Positions 52,802-63,200 of a stretch of 64,000 bases of DNA are shown in pieces. Positions within the stretch are counted from its first letter, which is position 1. Each line of letters opens with the position of its first letter. The notes under the pieces are model-generated. The model was not told where the DNA came from. It did not search any database and worked only from the letters and a program-made list of their open reading frames with translations. Source of the DNA: Caballeronia choica. Its GTDB lineage: Bacteria > Pseudomonadota > Gammaproteobacteria > Burkholderiales > Burkholderiaceae. Location of the stretch: the NCBI RefSeq assembly GCF_001544535.1, contig NZ_FCON02000025.1, positions 20,203-84,202 on the forward strand, in the 5' to 3' direction. The position numbers and the translations under genes are program-made.

Positions 52802-53539
52802 CTACGGCAGCGCCAGTTCCCGCGCGCCTTCCTGCGCCGCCCAGCGTTCCTTCACCGACCAGCGCCGATCGGTGCCCGCCTCGACGATCGTGAGCCGGCC
52901 ATCGGACGAAAACGCGCCGGTATCGATGAAGACCTGCGAGCCGACCGTCTTCACCGCCCGGGTCGGCGTGTGGCCGCAGTAGGTCATCGACAGGCCGCGC
53001 TGGCGCGCAGGATCGGCGCTGCCGAGCGCGAGCCCGCGGCCCCACAGCAGCGTATTGCGGACGTCGCCGGGGAAATCGGCGACTTCGAGATCCGCGTCGG
53101 CACCAAAGAACTCGGCGTGCAAAACGTTGAAGCGGCCCGGACCTTCGCCGACGATGCGCACGAGCGGCAGCACCGACAAGCGCGCGGCGAGCACGGAGAG
53201 CTGGTCGTCGGCGAGCGTTTCAGCCCACGCGCCGCCGATCGCGTACCACGCCTGGCGGCGCATCTTGCCGGCCGCGACCGAGATCAGCGCGTCTTCGTGA
53301 TTGCCGAGCACCGGAAAGAACCACGGCTTGTCGACGAGATCGATTGCCGCGAGCGAATCCGTGCCGCGATCGACGAGATCGCCGACGGAGAAGAGCCGGT
53401 CGCGCGAGCCATCGAAACCGATTTCAGTCAGGAGATAGCGCAGCGAGTCGACGCAGCCATGCAGGTCGCCGACGACAAAATCGCGACCCGCCTTGTTGGC
53501 CGGATGCCAACGAACGACAGGATGAGTAAGAGCATTCAT
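52802..53539 (-). CDS. PPP-family metallophosphoesterase (serine/threonine phosphatase-like)
   Basis: A 245-residue metallophosphatase with all PPP motifs in order: GDLHGC, GDLVDRGTDS, LGNHED, a later LHAEF His and YCGHTPT. Bacterial members (PrpA/PrpB-like) dephosphorylate phosphoproteins or small molecules. I start at the ATG 53539, which lacks a strong ribosome binding site. The upstream frame is open but not protein-like. Confidence 0.9.
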   Translation of the reverse strand: MNALTHPVVRWHPANKAGRDFVVGDLHGCVDSLRYLLTEIGFDGSRDRLFSVGDLVDRGTDSLAAIDLVDKPWFFPVLGNHEDALISVAAGKMRRQAWYAIGGAWAETLADDQLSVLAARLSVLPLVRIVGEGPGRFNVLHAEFFGADADLEVADFPGDVRNTLLWGRGLALGSADPARQRGLSMTYCGHTPTRAVKTVGSQVFIDTGAFSSDGRLTIVEAGTDRRWSVKERWAAQEGARELALP

Positions 53540-53704
53540 GCGACCAATCTTAACTTTCCAAACCTCAAGCATGTGCGCGCTTGGTCGCTTTCGCAACGCT
53601 ATTTCGACGCAACTTTTCGGGTTCAAACGCATCAACGTGCGGCAAGGGCGCGCTTTCGGGTAAAACGTGCCGCGACGCATCATCTTCTGGTCGGAAGATT
53701 GCAG

Positions 53705-54982
53705 TTATTGCGGCGTCGCGCGCAGCTTTCCGACCTGCTCGGCGCTCATCGACGCCTGGCGGTTGCCGAAACGGTTCGTCACATAGTTGCTGATGGCAGC
53801 GATTTGGGCATCGCTGAGTTGTCCGGCGAACGCGGGCATGAACACGGACGCGCGCTGCGTGCTTCGAGTCACGCCGTTCAGAATCACGAGCGCGAGGTTG
53901 TCCGCCGGGTTCGCGCCGGATGCGCTGTTTCCCCGCAACGGCGGATAGGGCCCGGCGCCTTCGCCGTTCCATCCGTGACAACTCGCGCAATTGCCGATGA
54001 AGAGCCGCGCGCCATCGAGCGCGCCGGCGGGCGATCCGCGCAGCGCGGCCACATCGTCGCGGGCTGGTGGGTCGAAGTTCGCACGTGGACGCGTCGCGCC
54101 GTCGCTCACGGCGGGCAGCGAACGCAGGTACGCCGCGACCGACCGCAAGTCTTCCTGCGTCAGATACTGCGTGCCGTTCGACACGACTTCGGCCATCGGT
54201 CCGGCCGCGTTTGCGCGGCCGGGCGCGGCACCGGTCGAGAGATAGGCCGTCAGGTCGGCGTCGCTCCAGGCGCCGATGCCGGCGTTCTTGTCAGGCGTGA
54301 TGTTGTAGGCGTGCCAGCCCGCCACCGTGCCGCCGCCCAACCGCTCGCTCGCGTTCAAGCCATGCGTCACAGTGCGCGGCGTATGGCATTTGCCGCAGTG
54401 CGCGAGCCCTTCGACCAGATACGCGCCGCGATTGCGCTCGGCGCTCGCCTTGGGATCGGGGACGAAGCGGCCTTCCGTGAAATTGAGCAGGTTCCAGAAG
54501 ACCATCGGCCAGCGCAGGCTGAACGGAAACGCAAGGTCGTTGCGCGGCGGCGTGAAGCGAACCGGCGCGACGGCGCCAAGATACGCGCGGATCGCGAGCA
54601 CGTCCTGGTCGGTGAGCTTCGTATATTCGACGTAAGGAAACGCCGGATAAAGCCGCTTTCCATCTCGCCCGATGCCTTCGTGCATCGCGCGCAGGAACTC
54701 GGCGTCGGTCCAGCGGCCGATGCCCGTCTCCGGGTCGCTCGTGATGTTCGGCGTGTAGATCGTGCCGAAGCGCGTCGCGATCGGCCGGCCGCCCGCGAAC
54801 GGACGCGCCGGATCGGCGGTGTGGCAGCCGATGCAGTTGCCCACGCGCGCCAGATACTCGCCGCGCTTGATCAACTGCGGGGCATTGGCGGCGGAAAGAT
54901 CGGCGCCCGGTGCACGCGCCGCGAGACATACGAGCAAGACGCCCGCAATGCCCAGCCACGTCCGTCGCCGGGGCACGCGCAT
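53705..54982 (-). CDS. Tri-heme cytochrome c subunit of an FAD sugar dehydrogenase
   Basis: This 425-residue cytochrome has three CxxCH heme sites (CIGCH, CGKCH, CASCH), each followed at the expected distance by a Met ligand region. A signal sequence (MRVPRRRTWLGIAGVLLVCL) exports it to the periplasm, and a C-terminal helix may anchor it. It accepts electrons from the GMC subunit and passes them to quinone. The gene overlaps the GMC stop by one base (TGATG). Length equals that of the Burkholderia cepacia glucose-dehydrogenase beta subunit as I recall it. Confidence 0.92.
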   Translation of the reverse strand: MRVPRRRTWLGIAGVLLVCLAARAPGADLSAANAPQLIKRGEYLARVGNCIGCHTADPARPFAGGRPIATRFGTIYTPNITSDPETGIGRWTDAEFLRAMHEGIGRDGKRLYPAFPYVEYTKLTDQDVLAIRAYLGAVAPVRFTPPRNDLAFPFSLRWPMVFWNLLNFTEGRFVPDPKASAERNRGAYLVEGLAHCGKCHTPRTVTHGLNASERLGGGTVAGWHAYNITPDKNAGIGAWSDADLTAYLSTGAAPGRANAAGPMAEVVSNGTQYLTQEDLRSVAAYLRSLPAVSDGATRPRANFDPPARDDVAALRGSPAGALDGARLFIGNCASCHGWNGEGAGPYPPLRGNSASGANPADNLALVILNGVTRSTQRASVFMPAFAGQLSDAQIAAISNYVTNRFGNRQASMSAEQVGKLRATPQ

Positions 54983-56583
54983 CAGAGCTCCTGCTTGAGC
55001 TTGTCGGCGAGACGCAGCGACAACGCCGCCAGCGTGAGCGTGCAATTCGCCGATCCCGCCGACGGCATCACCGCGCTCCCCGCGATGAACAGGTTCGCGT
55101 GATCGTGCGTGCGGCACTGGTCGTCGACGACCGAGTCCTTCGGATCGCGGCCCATGATCGCCGTGCCCATGAGGTTGCTGCTGGAGAAGAGCGAATCGTC
55201 GAAGGCGACTTCGGTGCCGTTGAAAAGCGCGGCGATGCGCGCGAATTGCGTGCGGGTGTCGGCGGCGCTCCTCTTCACGTAGTCGCTGATCGCGTAGTGG
55301 ACTTCGGGCTGCGGAATGCCGAGCGCATCCTTGTGATCCGCCGACGGCACCACGCGATTCTCCGGCTCCGGCAACTGCTCGTGAAAGCTGCCGATCGTCA
55401 GCGTGCGCGCGACGCGGTTGCGAATCTGCCGGTCGAGTTCGCCGCCGGTCAGATGCTTGTCGAGGAGGTCCGTCGTGATCGCGATCGTCGGCACCGCGTT
55501 CGACACCTGTAGTTTCTTCGCCGCGTATTGCGCGCGAAAGGCGCCGTCGCGGAAATTGACGACCGAGGTCATCTCCATCGGCCCGCGCCCCGGCCAGAGC
55601 GCTTCGCCCGCGAGAAACGTGACGCGCGTGCCCGGCTGGTCCATCAGGTTGCGGCCGACCTGGTCGGAACTGTTGCCGATGCCCTTCTGATACTTCGGCG
55701 TCGCGGAGAGCAGCATCAGCTTCGGCGTCTCGATGCCGTTCGCCGCGAGCACGAAGAGCTTGCCCGTCACGCGCGTGTCGCGGCCGCCGGGGTCCTTGTA
55801 ATGAACCGCGGCGATGCGGCCCTGCCCGTCGGCTTCGATGCGGTGCACGACCGCCTGCGCGATCAGTTTCGCGCCCGCGCGCTCGGCCTTCTCGGCGTGC
55901 GCGATGCCGTTGTACATCGCGCCGATCGGACAGATCGGCATGCAGTTGTTGTTGCCACAGCAGACGGGCCGCGCATCGTATGGACGGCTATTGCGCGCGA
56001 CCGGTTCCGGCACGACGCGAAACGCCGCCGCGTTCAGCACGTCGGAGAAACGCCGGTCCATCCAGGAGAGCGGGAGCATGTCCATCGGATACGGCTTCGC
56101 GCGCGGCGAGCCGAGATCGATCCGCTCGCCCGGGCCGGATACGCCCAGTTGCACTTCCGCCGCGTAGTACCACGGCTCGAGCGTTTCGTACGGAAACGGC
56201 CAGTCGCGCCCGACGCCGTAGAGCGTCCTCATCCTGAAATCGGCGGGCAGCATGCGCCACGCGGCGGCCGCCCAATGCCAGGTCGTGCCGCCCACCACGC
56301 GCAGATATTGCGCGTCGTAAGGCTGCTCGCCCTTGTTGATCAGATAGTGGTTGTCGGGCGAACGCATCGGGTGCGGCGCATAAGCCGCCGACGGATACGG
56401 CGACGCGTAATCCGCCTTCGCCGGCGAATCGCGGAAGTTCTCGACGATCTGCCAGCGGGCGATGCGCGGTCCCGCTTCGAGCACGATCACCGACGCGCCC
56501 GCGCTCGCGAGCTGATGCGCGACGAGACTGCCCGCCACCCCCGAGCCGACGATCACGACATCGGCCGAACCGGAACTCGCCAT
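54982..56583 (-). CDS. GMC-family FAD sugar/alcohol dehydrogenase catalytic subunit
   Basis: This 533-residue flavoprotein oxidises a sugar or polyol and has an FAD Rossmann motif (VVIVGSGVAGSLVAHQLA), the RVVGGTTWHWA loop, an iron-sulfur cysteine cluster (Cys208, 209, 214, 218 in CCGNNNCMPIC) as in B. cepacia FAD-GDH, and a C-terminal active site. There, Asn470 is followed by Leu471 where the B. cepacia enzyme, as I recall it, has a catalytic His; Asn513 is kept. It lacks its own signal peptide and is thought to be exported with the small subunit. The gene lies between the small subunit and the cytochrome. Confidence 0.92.
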   Translation of the reverse strand: MASSGSADVVIVGSGVAGSLVAHQLASAGASVIVLEAGPRIARWQIVENFRDSPAKADYASPYPSAAYAPHPMRSPDNHYLINKGEQPYDAQYLRVVGGTTWHWAAAAWRMLPADFRMRTLYGVGRDWPFPYETLEPWYYAAEVQLGVSGPGERIDLGSPRAKPYPMDMLPLSWMDRRFSDVLNAAAFRVVPEPVARNSRPYDARPVCCGNNNCMPICPIGAMYNGIAHAEKAERAGAKLIAQAVVHRIEADGQGRIAAVHYKDPGGRDTRVTGKLFVLAANGIETPKLMLLSATPKYQKGIGNSSDQVGRNLMDQPGTRVTFLAGEALWPGRGPMEMTSVVNFRDGAFRAQYAAKKLQVSNAVPTIAITTDLLDKHLTGGELDRQIRNRVARTLTIGSFHEQLPEPENRVVPSADHKDALGIPQPEVHYAISDYVKRSAADTRTQFARIAALFNGTEVAFDDSLFSSSNLMGTAIMGRDPKDSVVDDQCRTHDHANLFIAGSAVMPSAGSANCTLTLAALSLRLADKLKQEL

Positions 56584-56640
56584 TGTTGTTGTCCTTGACC
56601 TTCGACGATGCTCGCGCGCCGTGCTGGCGGCGTCTGTGGT

Positions 56641-57174
56641 TCACGCCGCGCTCGCGGGATTGTGCGTCCAATAGAACATCGGCGCATCGCGGCAATACGA
56701 CGGGATCGTCAGCACGTCGCTGACGGGGTCGAACATCAGCGCGCGCTCATAGGCGATCACGCGCTCGCCCGGTGCGAGCCCGGCCAGCCCGAGATACCAC
56801 GCGCGCATCACCGTGCCGACCAGGGCCGCGAGCTTCGGCTGGTCGGCCTGAAGCGCGTCGGTGATGACGTCGGAGGGCGTGCCGCCATGCGTCGCGATCC
56901 ACTTGTCGAGCGCGGCGACCTTGGCCGCGAACTCGCTATCGGCGCTCGACAGCGCGTCGTACACACGGCGGGCGAGCGTGGGGTCGAAGCCCGGTCGTCC
57001 CGTGAGCTTGCGTGAGAGGGCGAGGAAAGCATCGATCCCGGCGGGCACGGCGGGCGCGGCGCCCGCGGCGCCCGCGCTTGCTGCAACCGCACCCGGCGCA
57101 AACACCAGCATGACCGCCGACGCCAGCGCGCCGAGCACGAAGCGCCGCTCGTCGTCGTGATGAGGCTTGCTCAT
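56641..57174 (-). CDS. Small (gamma) subunit of the FAD sugar dehydrogenase
   Basis: This 177-residue protein of the sorbitol/gluconate dehydrogenase small-subunit type has a Tat-like leader (DERRFVLGALASAVMLVF), then a helical domain (FLALSRKLTGRPGFD, WYLGLAG, RVIAYERALMFDPV). In the B. cepacia enzyme this subunit acts as a hitch-hiker chaperone for export of the catalytic subunit. GGGAG lies 6 bases before the ATG. It is the first gene of the operon and is separated from the GMC gene by 57 bases. Confidence 0.88.
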   Translation of the reverse strand: MSKPHHDDERRFVLGALASAVMLVFAPGAVAASAGAAGAAPAVPAGIDAFLALSRKLTGRPGFDPTLARRVYDALSSADSEFAAKVAALDKWIATHGGTPSDVITDALQADQPKLAALVGTVMRAWYLGLAGLAPGERVIAYERALMFDPVSDVLTIPSYCRDAPMFYWTHNPASAA

Positions 57175-57308
57175 GTGGCTCCCGTTCCCGTCGAAGCACG
57201 CGTCTAGCCGGTTGAAAGGCGGCTGGGCAATAATCGGCACGCATCGCCCTCGGCCGCGCGCATCCCGCAGCCGGACGACGCGCGCCCTTCACTTCCGCCT
57301 CGCATCGA

Positions 57309-57965
57309 ATGAATTTCATCCCGACCGCATTACGTTACCGTCCACGCGCGCTGATCGCACTCGTGATTGGTGTCCTTGTCTCGATTTTGGTTCCGATACA
57401 GGCCTCGTCCATTGTGCGTGGGCTGCTCGGCTGGGACACGGCCGTCTGGCTCTATCTCGTATTGATCTGGATAAAGATGGCGCGCGCCGGGCAGCAGCAG
57501 GCTCAGGAACTCGCCGAGCGCGAGGACGAGAGCGCCGCCTCCGTGCTGGTCATCGTGAGCCTCGCGGCACTGGCGAGCGTCGTCGCAATCGTCGTCGAAC
57601 TGGCGGCGGTGAAGAACGTCGGCGTCGGTGCGGCCGTCCTGCACTACGCACTGACCGGCGCGACGATGCTCGGCGCGTGGTTCCTCATCCCCACGATGTT
57701 CACGCTGCACTACGCGCGACACTATTACCAGTCGGACGACGACGACACCGCGCTGCTCTTCCCCGACCGGGATCTCAAGCCCGGCTATTGGGACTTCCTG
57801 TACTTCTCGTTCACGATCGCGGTCGCGTCGCAGACCTCGGATGTCGTGCTGCGTTCCACCGCAGTGCGGCGCACGGCGCTCGCGCATTCGGTGCTGTCGT
57901 TCTTCTTCAATCTCGCGGTGCTGGGCTTGAGCGTGAACATCGCGGCGAGCCTCGTCGGGAGTTGA
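57309..57965 (+). CDS. DUF1345 family membrane protein
   Basis: A 218-residue inner-membrane protein with about five transmembrane helices and the family signature [18 protein letters not shown] near the C-terminus, plus HYARHYY and the acidic [20 protein letters not shown] loop. Function unknown. It is divergent from the sugar dehydrogenase operon. Confidence 0.85.
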   Translation: MNFIPTALRYRPRALIALVIGVLVSILVPIQASSIVRGLLGWDTAVWLYLVLIWIKMARAGQQQAQELAEREDESAASVLVIVSLAALASVVAIVVELAAVKNVGVGAAVLHYALTGATMLGAWFLIPTMFTLHYARHYYQSDDDDTALLFPDRDLKPGYWDFLYFSFTIAVASQTSDVVLRSTAVRRTALAHSVLSFFFNLAVLGLSVNIAASLVGS

Positions 57966-58283
57966 TGCGCGCGTTAAACACGACTGTCATCTCGGCTGCT
58001 TAAGCTGATCGAATCGGCTTCCCCCACGCGCACTGTGTAAAAAGGCGGCCGCCGCGCAACCGGTTTTACACGCGGCACGGGCGTCTTTTTTCCACCCTGC
58101 GCGTCGTTTCGAAGCGCCACGCAAGACATTGCTCTCCATTCAATCCGACGACGCATGGCACATCCCTTGCTATCCGAGTCCGGCCGCATAAAAAACAACC
58201 TGATGAAGCGCCGCGAACGTGCGGCCCGGAAGCTTCCGGGCACGCCATCGACGGTCTTCCTCGCTCGCACCGGGAGCCGAATT
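57966..58283 (+). promoter_or_regulatory. glgA leader with inverted repeat
   Basis: I see no gene in this gap. GTGTAAAA (58035-58042) and TTTTACAC (58064-58071) form a perfect 8-bp inverted repeat enclosing GC-rich sequence; it could be an operator or a terminator after the DUF1345 gene (T-run only in the arm). Confidence 0.4.
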
Positions 58284-59942
58284 TTGTCCTTGAATGTCCT
58301 GCTTGTCGCTTCAGAAGCCGTCCCGCTCGCCAAGACCGGGGGGCTTGGCGACATGGTGAGCGCCTACGCCGCCGCGCTCCGCGAAGCCGGCGTCGACGCC
58401 ACGATCCTGATGCCCGCCTATCCGGGCGCAATCGCTTCGGCGGAAGGGCTGCACAAGGTTTGCGCGTTGCCCGGACTGCCCGGCGGCGACGGCGCGTTAT
58501 TGCGAGGCCGGATGCCCGATACCGGCGTGCCGCTCCTGCTCGTGCGCTGCGATGCGCTCTACGCTCGCGCGGGCCTCTATCAAGACGAACAGGGCCGCGA
58601 CTACACCGACAACGCCGTGCGCTTCGCGGCTTTGTCGACGGCGGCGGTGCGCGTCGCGGAAGGCATCCGCGGCGTGAAAAAACCCGACATCGTTCATGCG
58701 CACGACTGGCATTCCGGCCTCACGCCGCTCCTGATGAAATGCGCGGGCGTCAAGGCGAAGAGCGTCTTCACGATCCACAACCTCGCGTTCCAGGGCAACT
58801 ACGCGCTGTCGTTGGGCGCGGCGCTCGGCGTCCCCGCCGAATGGCTCGTGCCCGCGCTGACCGAGCCGAAGAGCATCGAGTTCTACGGCGCTTTGAGCCT
58901 GATGAAAGCGGGCATCGTCCACGCCGATTCGGTTACGACGGTCAGCGAGACCTACGCCCGCGAAATTCTCACGCCGCGCTTCGGCCAACTGATGGAAGGC
59001 GTGCTGCAAAGCTGCGCGGACAAGCTTTCGGGCGTGATCAACGGGATCGACGGCAAGACCTGGAATCCCGCGACCGATCCGCTGATCGCGCGCAACTATT
59101 CGTTCGACGATATGCGCGGCAAGCACGCCTGCAAGCGCGCGCTGCAACAGATGTCCGGCCTGCCCGCCGATCCGTTCGCGCCGTTGATAGCGATCGGCAG
59201 TCGCATGACCGGGCAGAAGATGGCGGATGTCGTCGTCACGGCGATTCCGCAGTTGCTGGAAAGGCATTCACGCCTGCAAATCGCGGTGATCGGCAAGGGC
59301 GAGGCCTACATCGAAGCGGGCTTCCGGCGCCTGGCGCAGGACTGGCCGGATCGCGTGGCCGTGCACATCGGCTACGACGAGCGCCGCGCGCACGCGCTGC
59401 ACGCGGGCGCCGACATGCTGCTGCACGGCAGCCGCTTCGAACCCTGCGGCCTGACGCAGATCTACGCGATGCGCTACGGCACGGTGCCGGTGGCATCGCG
59501 CGTCGGCGGGCTGGCCGATACGATCGTCGATGCCGCGAGCCGTGCTTGCGCAATCGACCCGCGGATGGCGATCCCGCGCGAAGCCACCAACGACGCGCCG
59601 GTCGCACACCTCGCGCCGACCGTGACGCCCGCGCCGACCGGCTTCCTTTTCGACGGCGAAACGGTTCACGATGTGATCGCGGGCGCAACCCGGGCAATCG
59701 ATGCCTACATGCGTCCGCAACAATGGCGCACACTGCAACGCAACGCGATGTCGCGCGATTATGGCTGGACGCATGCCGTCGCGCGTTTCGTGCAGTTGTA
59801 TGCCGGCCTGTCCGATGCCCGTCCGGCCAGGGCCACGCCTGGCTCCCGCCGGGCAGCCGAAGCCCCCGCACCAGCGTTCGCGGAACGCACGGCCGGCGGC
59901 GGCGCGGGACTTGTCGCGCGCAGTGCCCGAAAAATGGCTTGA
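58284..59942 (+). CDS. glgA: Glycogen synthase (ADP-glucose type)
   Basis: GlgA elongates alpha-1,4-glucan from ADP-glucose. The 552-residue protein has the GT5 motifs: VASEAVPLAKTGGLGDMV with the substrate-binding Lys17, HAHDWHSGL, FTIHNLAFQG, INGIDGKTWNP, IAIGSRMTGQK and SRFEPCGLTQIYAMRYGTVP. I place the start at a TTG (58284), which has GGGAG 7 bases upstream and gives the family N-terminus; the frame opens at an ATG 43 codons earlier without a ribosome binding site. A low-complexity tail of about 40 residues (Ala/Pro/Arg) follows the catalytic domain. Confidence 0.92.
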   Translation: MSLNVLLVASEAVPLAKTGGLGDMVSAYAAALREAGVDATILMPAYPGAIASAEGLHKVCALPGLPGGDGALLRGRMPDTGVPLLLVRCDALYARAGLYQDEQGRDYTDNAVRFAALSTAAVRVAEGIRGVKKPDIVHAHDWHSGLTPLLMKCAGVKAKSVFTIHNLAFQGNYALSLGAALGVPAEWLVPALTEPKSIEFYGALSLMKAGIVHADSVTTVSETYAREILTPRFGQLMEGVLQSCADKLSGVINGIDGKTWNPATDPLIARNYSFDDMRGKHACKRALQQMSGLPADPFAPLIAIGSRMTGQKMADVVVTAIPQLLERHSRLQIAVIGKGEAYIEAGFRRLAQDWPDRVAVHIGYDERRAHALHAGADMLLHGSRFEPCGLTQIYAMRYGTVPVASRVGGLADTIVDAASRACAIDPRMAIPREATNDAPVAHLAPTVTPAPTGFLFDGETVHDVIAGATRAIDAYMRPQQWRTLQRNAMSRDYGWTHAVARFVQLYAGLSDARPARATPGSRRAAEAPAPAFAERTAGGGAGLVARSARKMA

Positions 59943-60247
59943 AACCACCGGCCTGAAGACCAGTCTGAAGGAAGCGTCTCGAGAAATATATCGTCGGGTT
60001 GCACGCCGGGTGCGGCACGCTACATGCTGCTACCCCCCGTGCGACCCTGGCGCCGCACCGAATGGCGCACTGCTCGAAAGCGGTGCATCCGCCCCAAGCG
60101 TGACCCCGGAAAGGCGATTCTTTAAACTGTCCGAGGCCCGCTTGCCGCAGCCATCCGACGCGGATTGGCTCTTTGCCGCCCGTGAGCGTGATCGCGTCGA
60201 TTGCCCGCATCCCCGCCACCGCAGGACGACTTTGGAAAAGACGAACG

Positions 60248-63200
60248 ATGGAAAACCATCCCGCCCATCATGCGTACGCGCCGCGTATTTATTTCATCGA
60301 CCCGCTTCTCGTCGGCCCCATCGCGAACTGGCCTGCCCAGTTCGAGCACGCTGCCGCGCTGGGTTTCGACCACGTCCTGACCGGCTCGCCGTTCGTGCCC
60401 GGTGCGGACGGGCACCGTCAGGCCGTCTCCGATCATCACCGCCTGCATGCCGCCTTCGAATCCGATGAACCGGCGAGCGAAGGTCTCCGCAAGCTCGCCG
60501 ATGCCGCGAAGCAGCACGGCCTGACGCTGCTCGTCGACATCGTGATCGATCGCGTGAGTGCCGATGGCGGGCTGTATCAGGAGAACAAGCACTGGTTCCA
60601 TCCGTTCGAGAGCGCCGAGGCGCGGCTCGATCCGCGTCACGCGCCGCGCGAGGAAAACGTTGCACACGCGAATTTCGGTGACGGCGAAGCGGCACAGCAC
60701 CTCACCGAATGGTGGGCACGCGAACTGCTGCTGCTCGCGGATGCGGGAATCGGCGGCTTTCGCTTCGACGCCCCGCACAAGGTGCCCGCGCACGTCTGGC
60801 GCCGGCTCGGGGCTGCGGTGCGCGAGCGTCACCCGGAAGTGCGACTGCTCGCATGGACCGTCGACATCAGCCGGCACGACCTGCACGGCCTGACCGATGC
60901 GGGGTTCGACGCCGTGTTCTCATCGTCGCGCTGGTGGGATTTCCAGAGCGCGTGGCTCGTCGATGAACACGCCGCGCTCGTGCGCGTCGCGCCGCCGATC
61001 TCGTTTCCCGAGGAGCCGTTCGGCACGCGGCTGCTGTCCGACCTGCACGACACGAGCGACACCTCGCTCGTCGAGCGCGCATATCGCCGCGCACTGTACG
61101 CGGCGGCCGCCATCGGCACCGGCATGCTCGTGCCGATGGGTTTCGAATACGGCGTCGGCTTGCCGATGTCCTATCAATACGGCGTCGCGGCCGAATACGA
61201 GCGCGCGCGCGAGCAGGCGCGTTTCGATCTGTCGAAGGACATCACGAAGGCAAACGCGTTGCAGCGCGATAACGGCACGCTCGCGAGTTCCGGCGAACTG
61301 CGCTCGCTGACCGGCGCGGGCACGTCGTTCGCCGCGCTGATTCGCGCGAACGGTCCGGACCTGCGCCACGCCGACACTGCCGCGCTCATCGTCATCAATC
61401 CCGACCTCGCGAAACCCGTCCACGTCGATACGCTGCATCTGCTCGAAGCGGTGCCGGGCGAGTTCACGCGCTTTCGTCCGCTTGACGATGCGAAGGCCAC
61501 GCCCGAACCGCTCGCTCCGTTCACGCTGGCGGCCGGCGAAGCGCGCATGTTCCGGGCCGCGTCCGAGCCGTTCGTGCTGCTCGCGCAGCCGCAGGTCAAG
61601 CGCGGCTCGAAGTCCGCCGACAAGAAGGCCGTCAATGAAGCGGTGAGCAATCCCCGGGTCGCGATCGAAAGCGTGACGCCTTCGGTGGATCACGGGCGCT
61701 TTCCGGCGAAGCGGATCGTCGGCGAGGCGGTGGAAGTCCAGGCCGCGATTTTCGCCGAAGGCCATGACAAGATCGCGGCCGCTGTCCAATGGCGCGCCGC
61801 CGACGAAACCGACTGGCACGAAGCGCTGATGGTCCCGGTCCAGCCGACTGGCAACGACTTGTGGACGACGCGCATTCCGCTCGATCGCGTCGGACGGCAC
61901 GAGTTCACGGTGACGGCGTGGCGCGACGACTTCGCGTCGCTCATCGATCACATGCAGAAGAAGCTGAAGGCCGGGCAGACGGTCGAACTCGAACTGGAGG
62001 AAGCGCGGCACCTGTTCGCGCTGATCCTCGCCGAAGTGGAGACGACCGAGGGGGCCGCCAAGGAACCGCTCAAGAGCATCGTCAAGGAGTTCACGAAAGC
62101 AGAGGCCGAACGCAAGCTCGAACTCGTGCTCGCGGCCGAGACGGCAAAGGCGGTGGCCGCGGCACGCCACCGGCCGTTCCTGTCGCGCGATCCGGTGACG
62201 TATCGCGTCGACGCCGAGCGCGCCGCCGCGCGCTTCGCGAGCTGGTACGAGATCTTCCCCCGCTCGATGAGCGACGACGAAAACCGCCACGGCACCTTCG
62301 TCGACGTGATCGGCAAGATGCCGCGCATCCGCGAGATGGGTTTCGACGTGCTGTACTTCCCGCCGATCAACCCGATTGGCATGGCGAACCGCAAGGGCAA
62401 GAACAACACGCTGACCGCGCAGCCGGGCGACGTCGGCAGTCCGTATGCGATTGGCGGCAAGGAAGGCGGGCATACGGCGGTGCATCCGGAGCTCGGCACG
62501 CTCGAAGACTTCAGACAGATGCTGGAGGCCGCGCACGCGCACGGCCTCGAGATCGCGCTCGACTTCGCCGTGCAATGCTCGCCGGATCATCCGTGGCTGA
62601 AGGAGCATCCGACGTGGTTCGCGTGGCGTCCCGACGGCACGCTGCGCTACGCCGAGAATCCGCCGAAGAAGTATCAGGACATCGTGAATCCGGACTTCTA
62701 CGCGAAGGATGCGAAGCCGGAGTTGTGGGTTGCATTGCGCGACGTGTTCCTGTTCTGGATCGCGCAGGGCGTGCGGATTTTCCGCGTCGACAATCCGCAC
62801 ACGAAGCCGTTCCCGTTCTGGGAATGGGCGATCAACGACGTCCGCTCGCGTCATCCGGATGTGATGTTTTTGGCGGAAGCGTTCACGCGGCCGCGCGTGA
62901 TGAACCGGCTGGCGAAGCTTGGCTTTTCGCAGTCGTACACGTACTTCACGTGGCGCGAGTCGAAGCGCGATTTCATCGAGTACATGCACGATCTCACGCA
63001 GACCGACGCGAAGGAATTTTTCCGGCCGAACTTCTTCGTGAACACGCCGGATATCAATCCGCGCTTTTTGCAGCGCTCGGGGCGTGCCGGATTCGTGATT
63101 CGTGCGGCGCTTGCCGCGACGCTTTCGGGCTTGTGGGGCGTGTATAGCGGGTTCGAGCTTTGTGAGGCGGCTGCGTTGCCGAACAGCGAGGAGTATCTCG

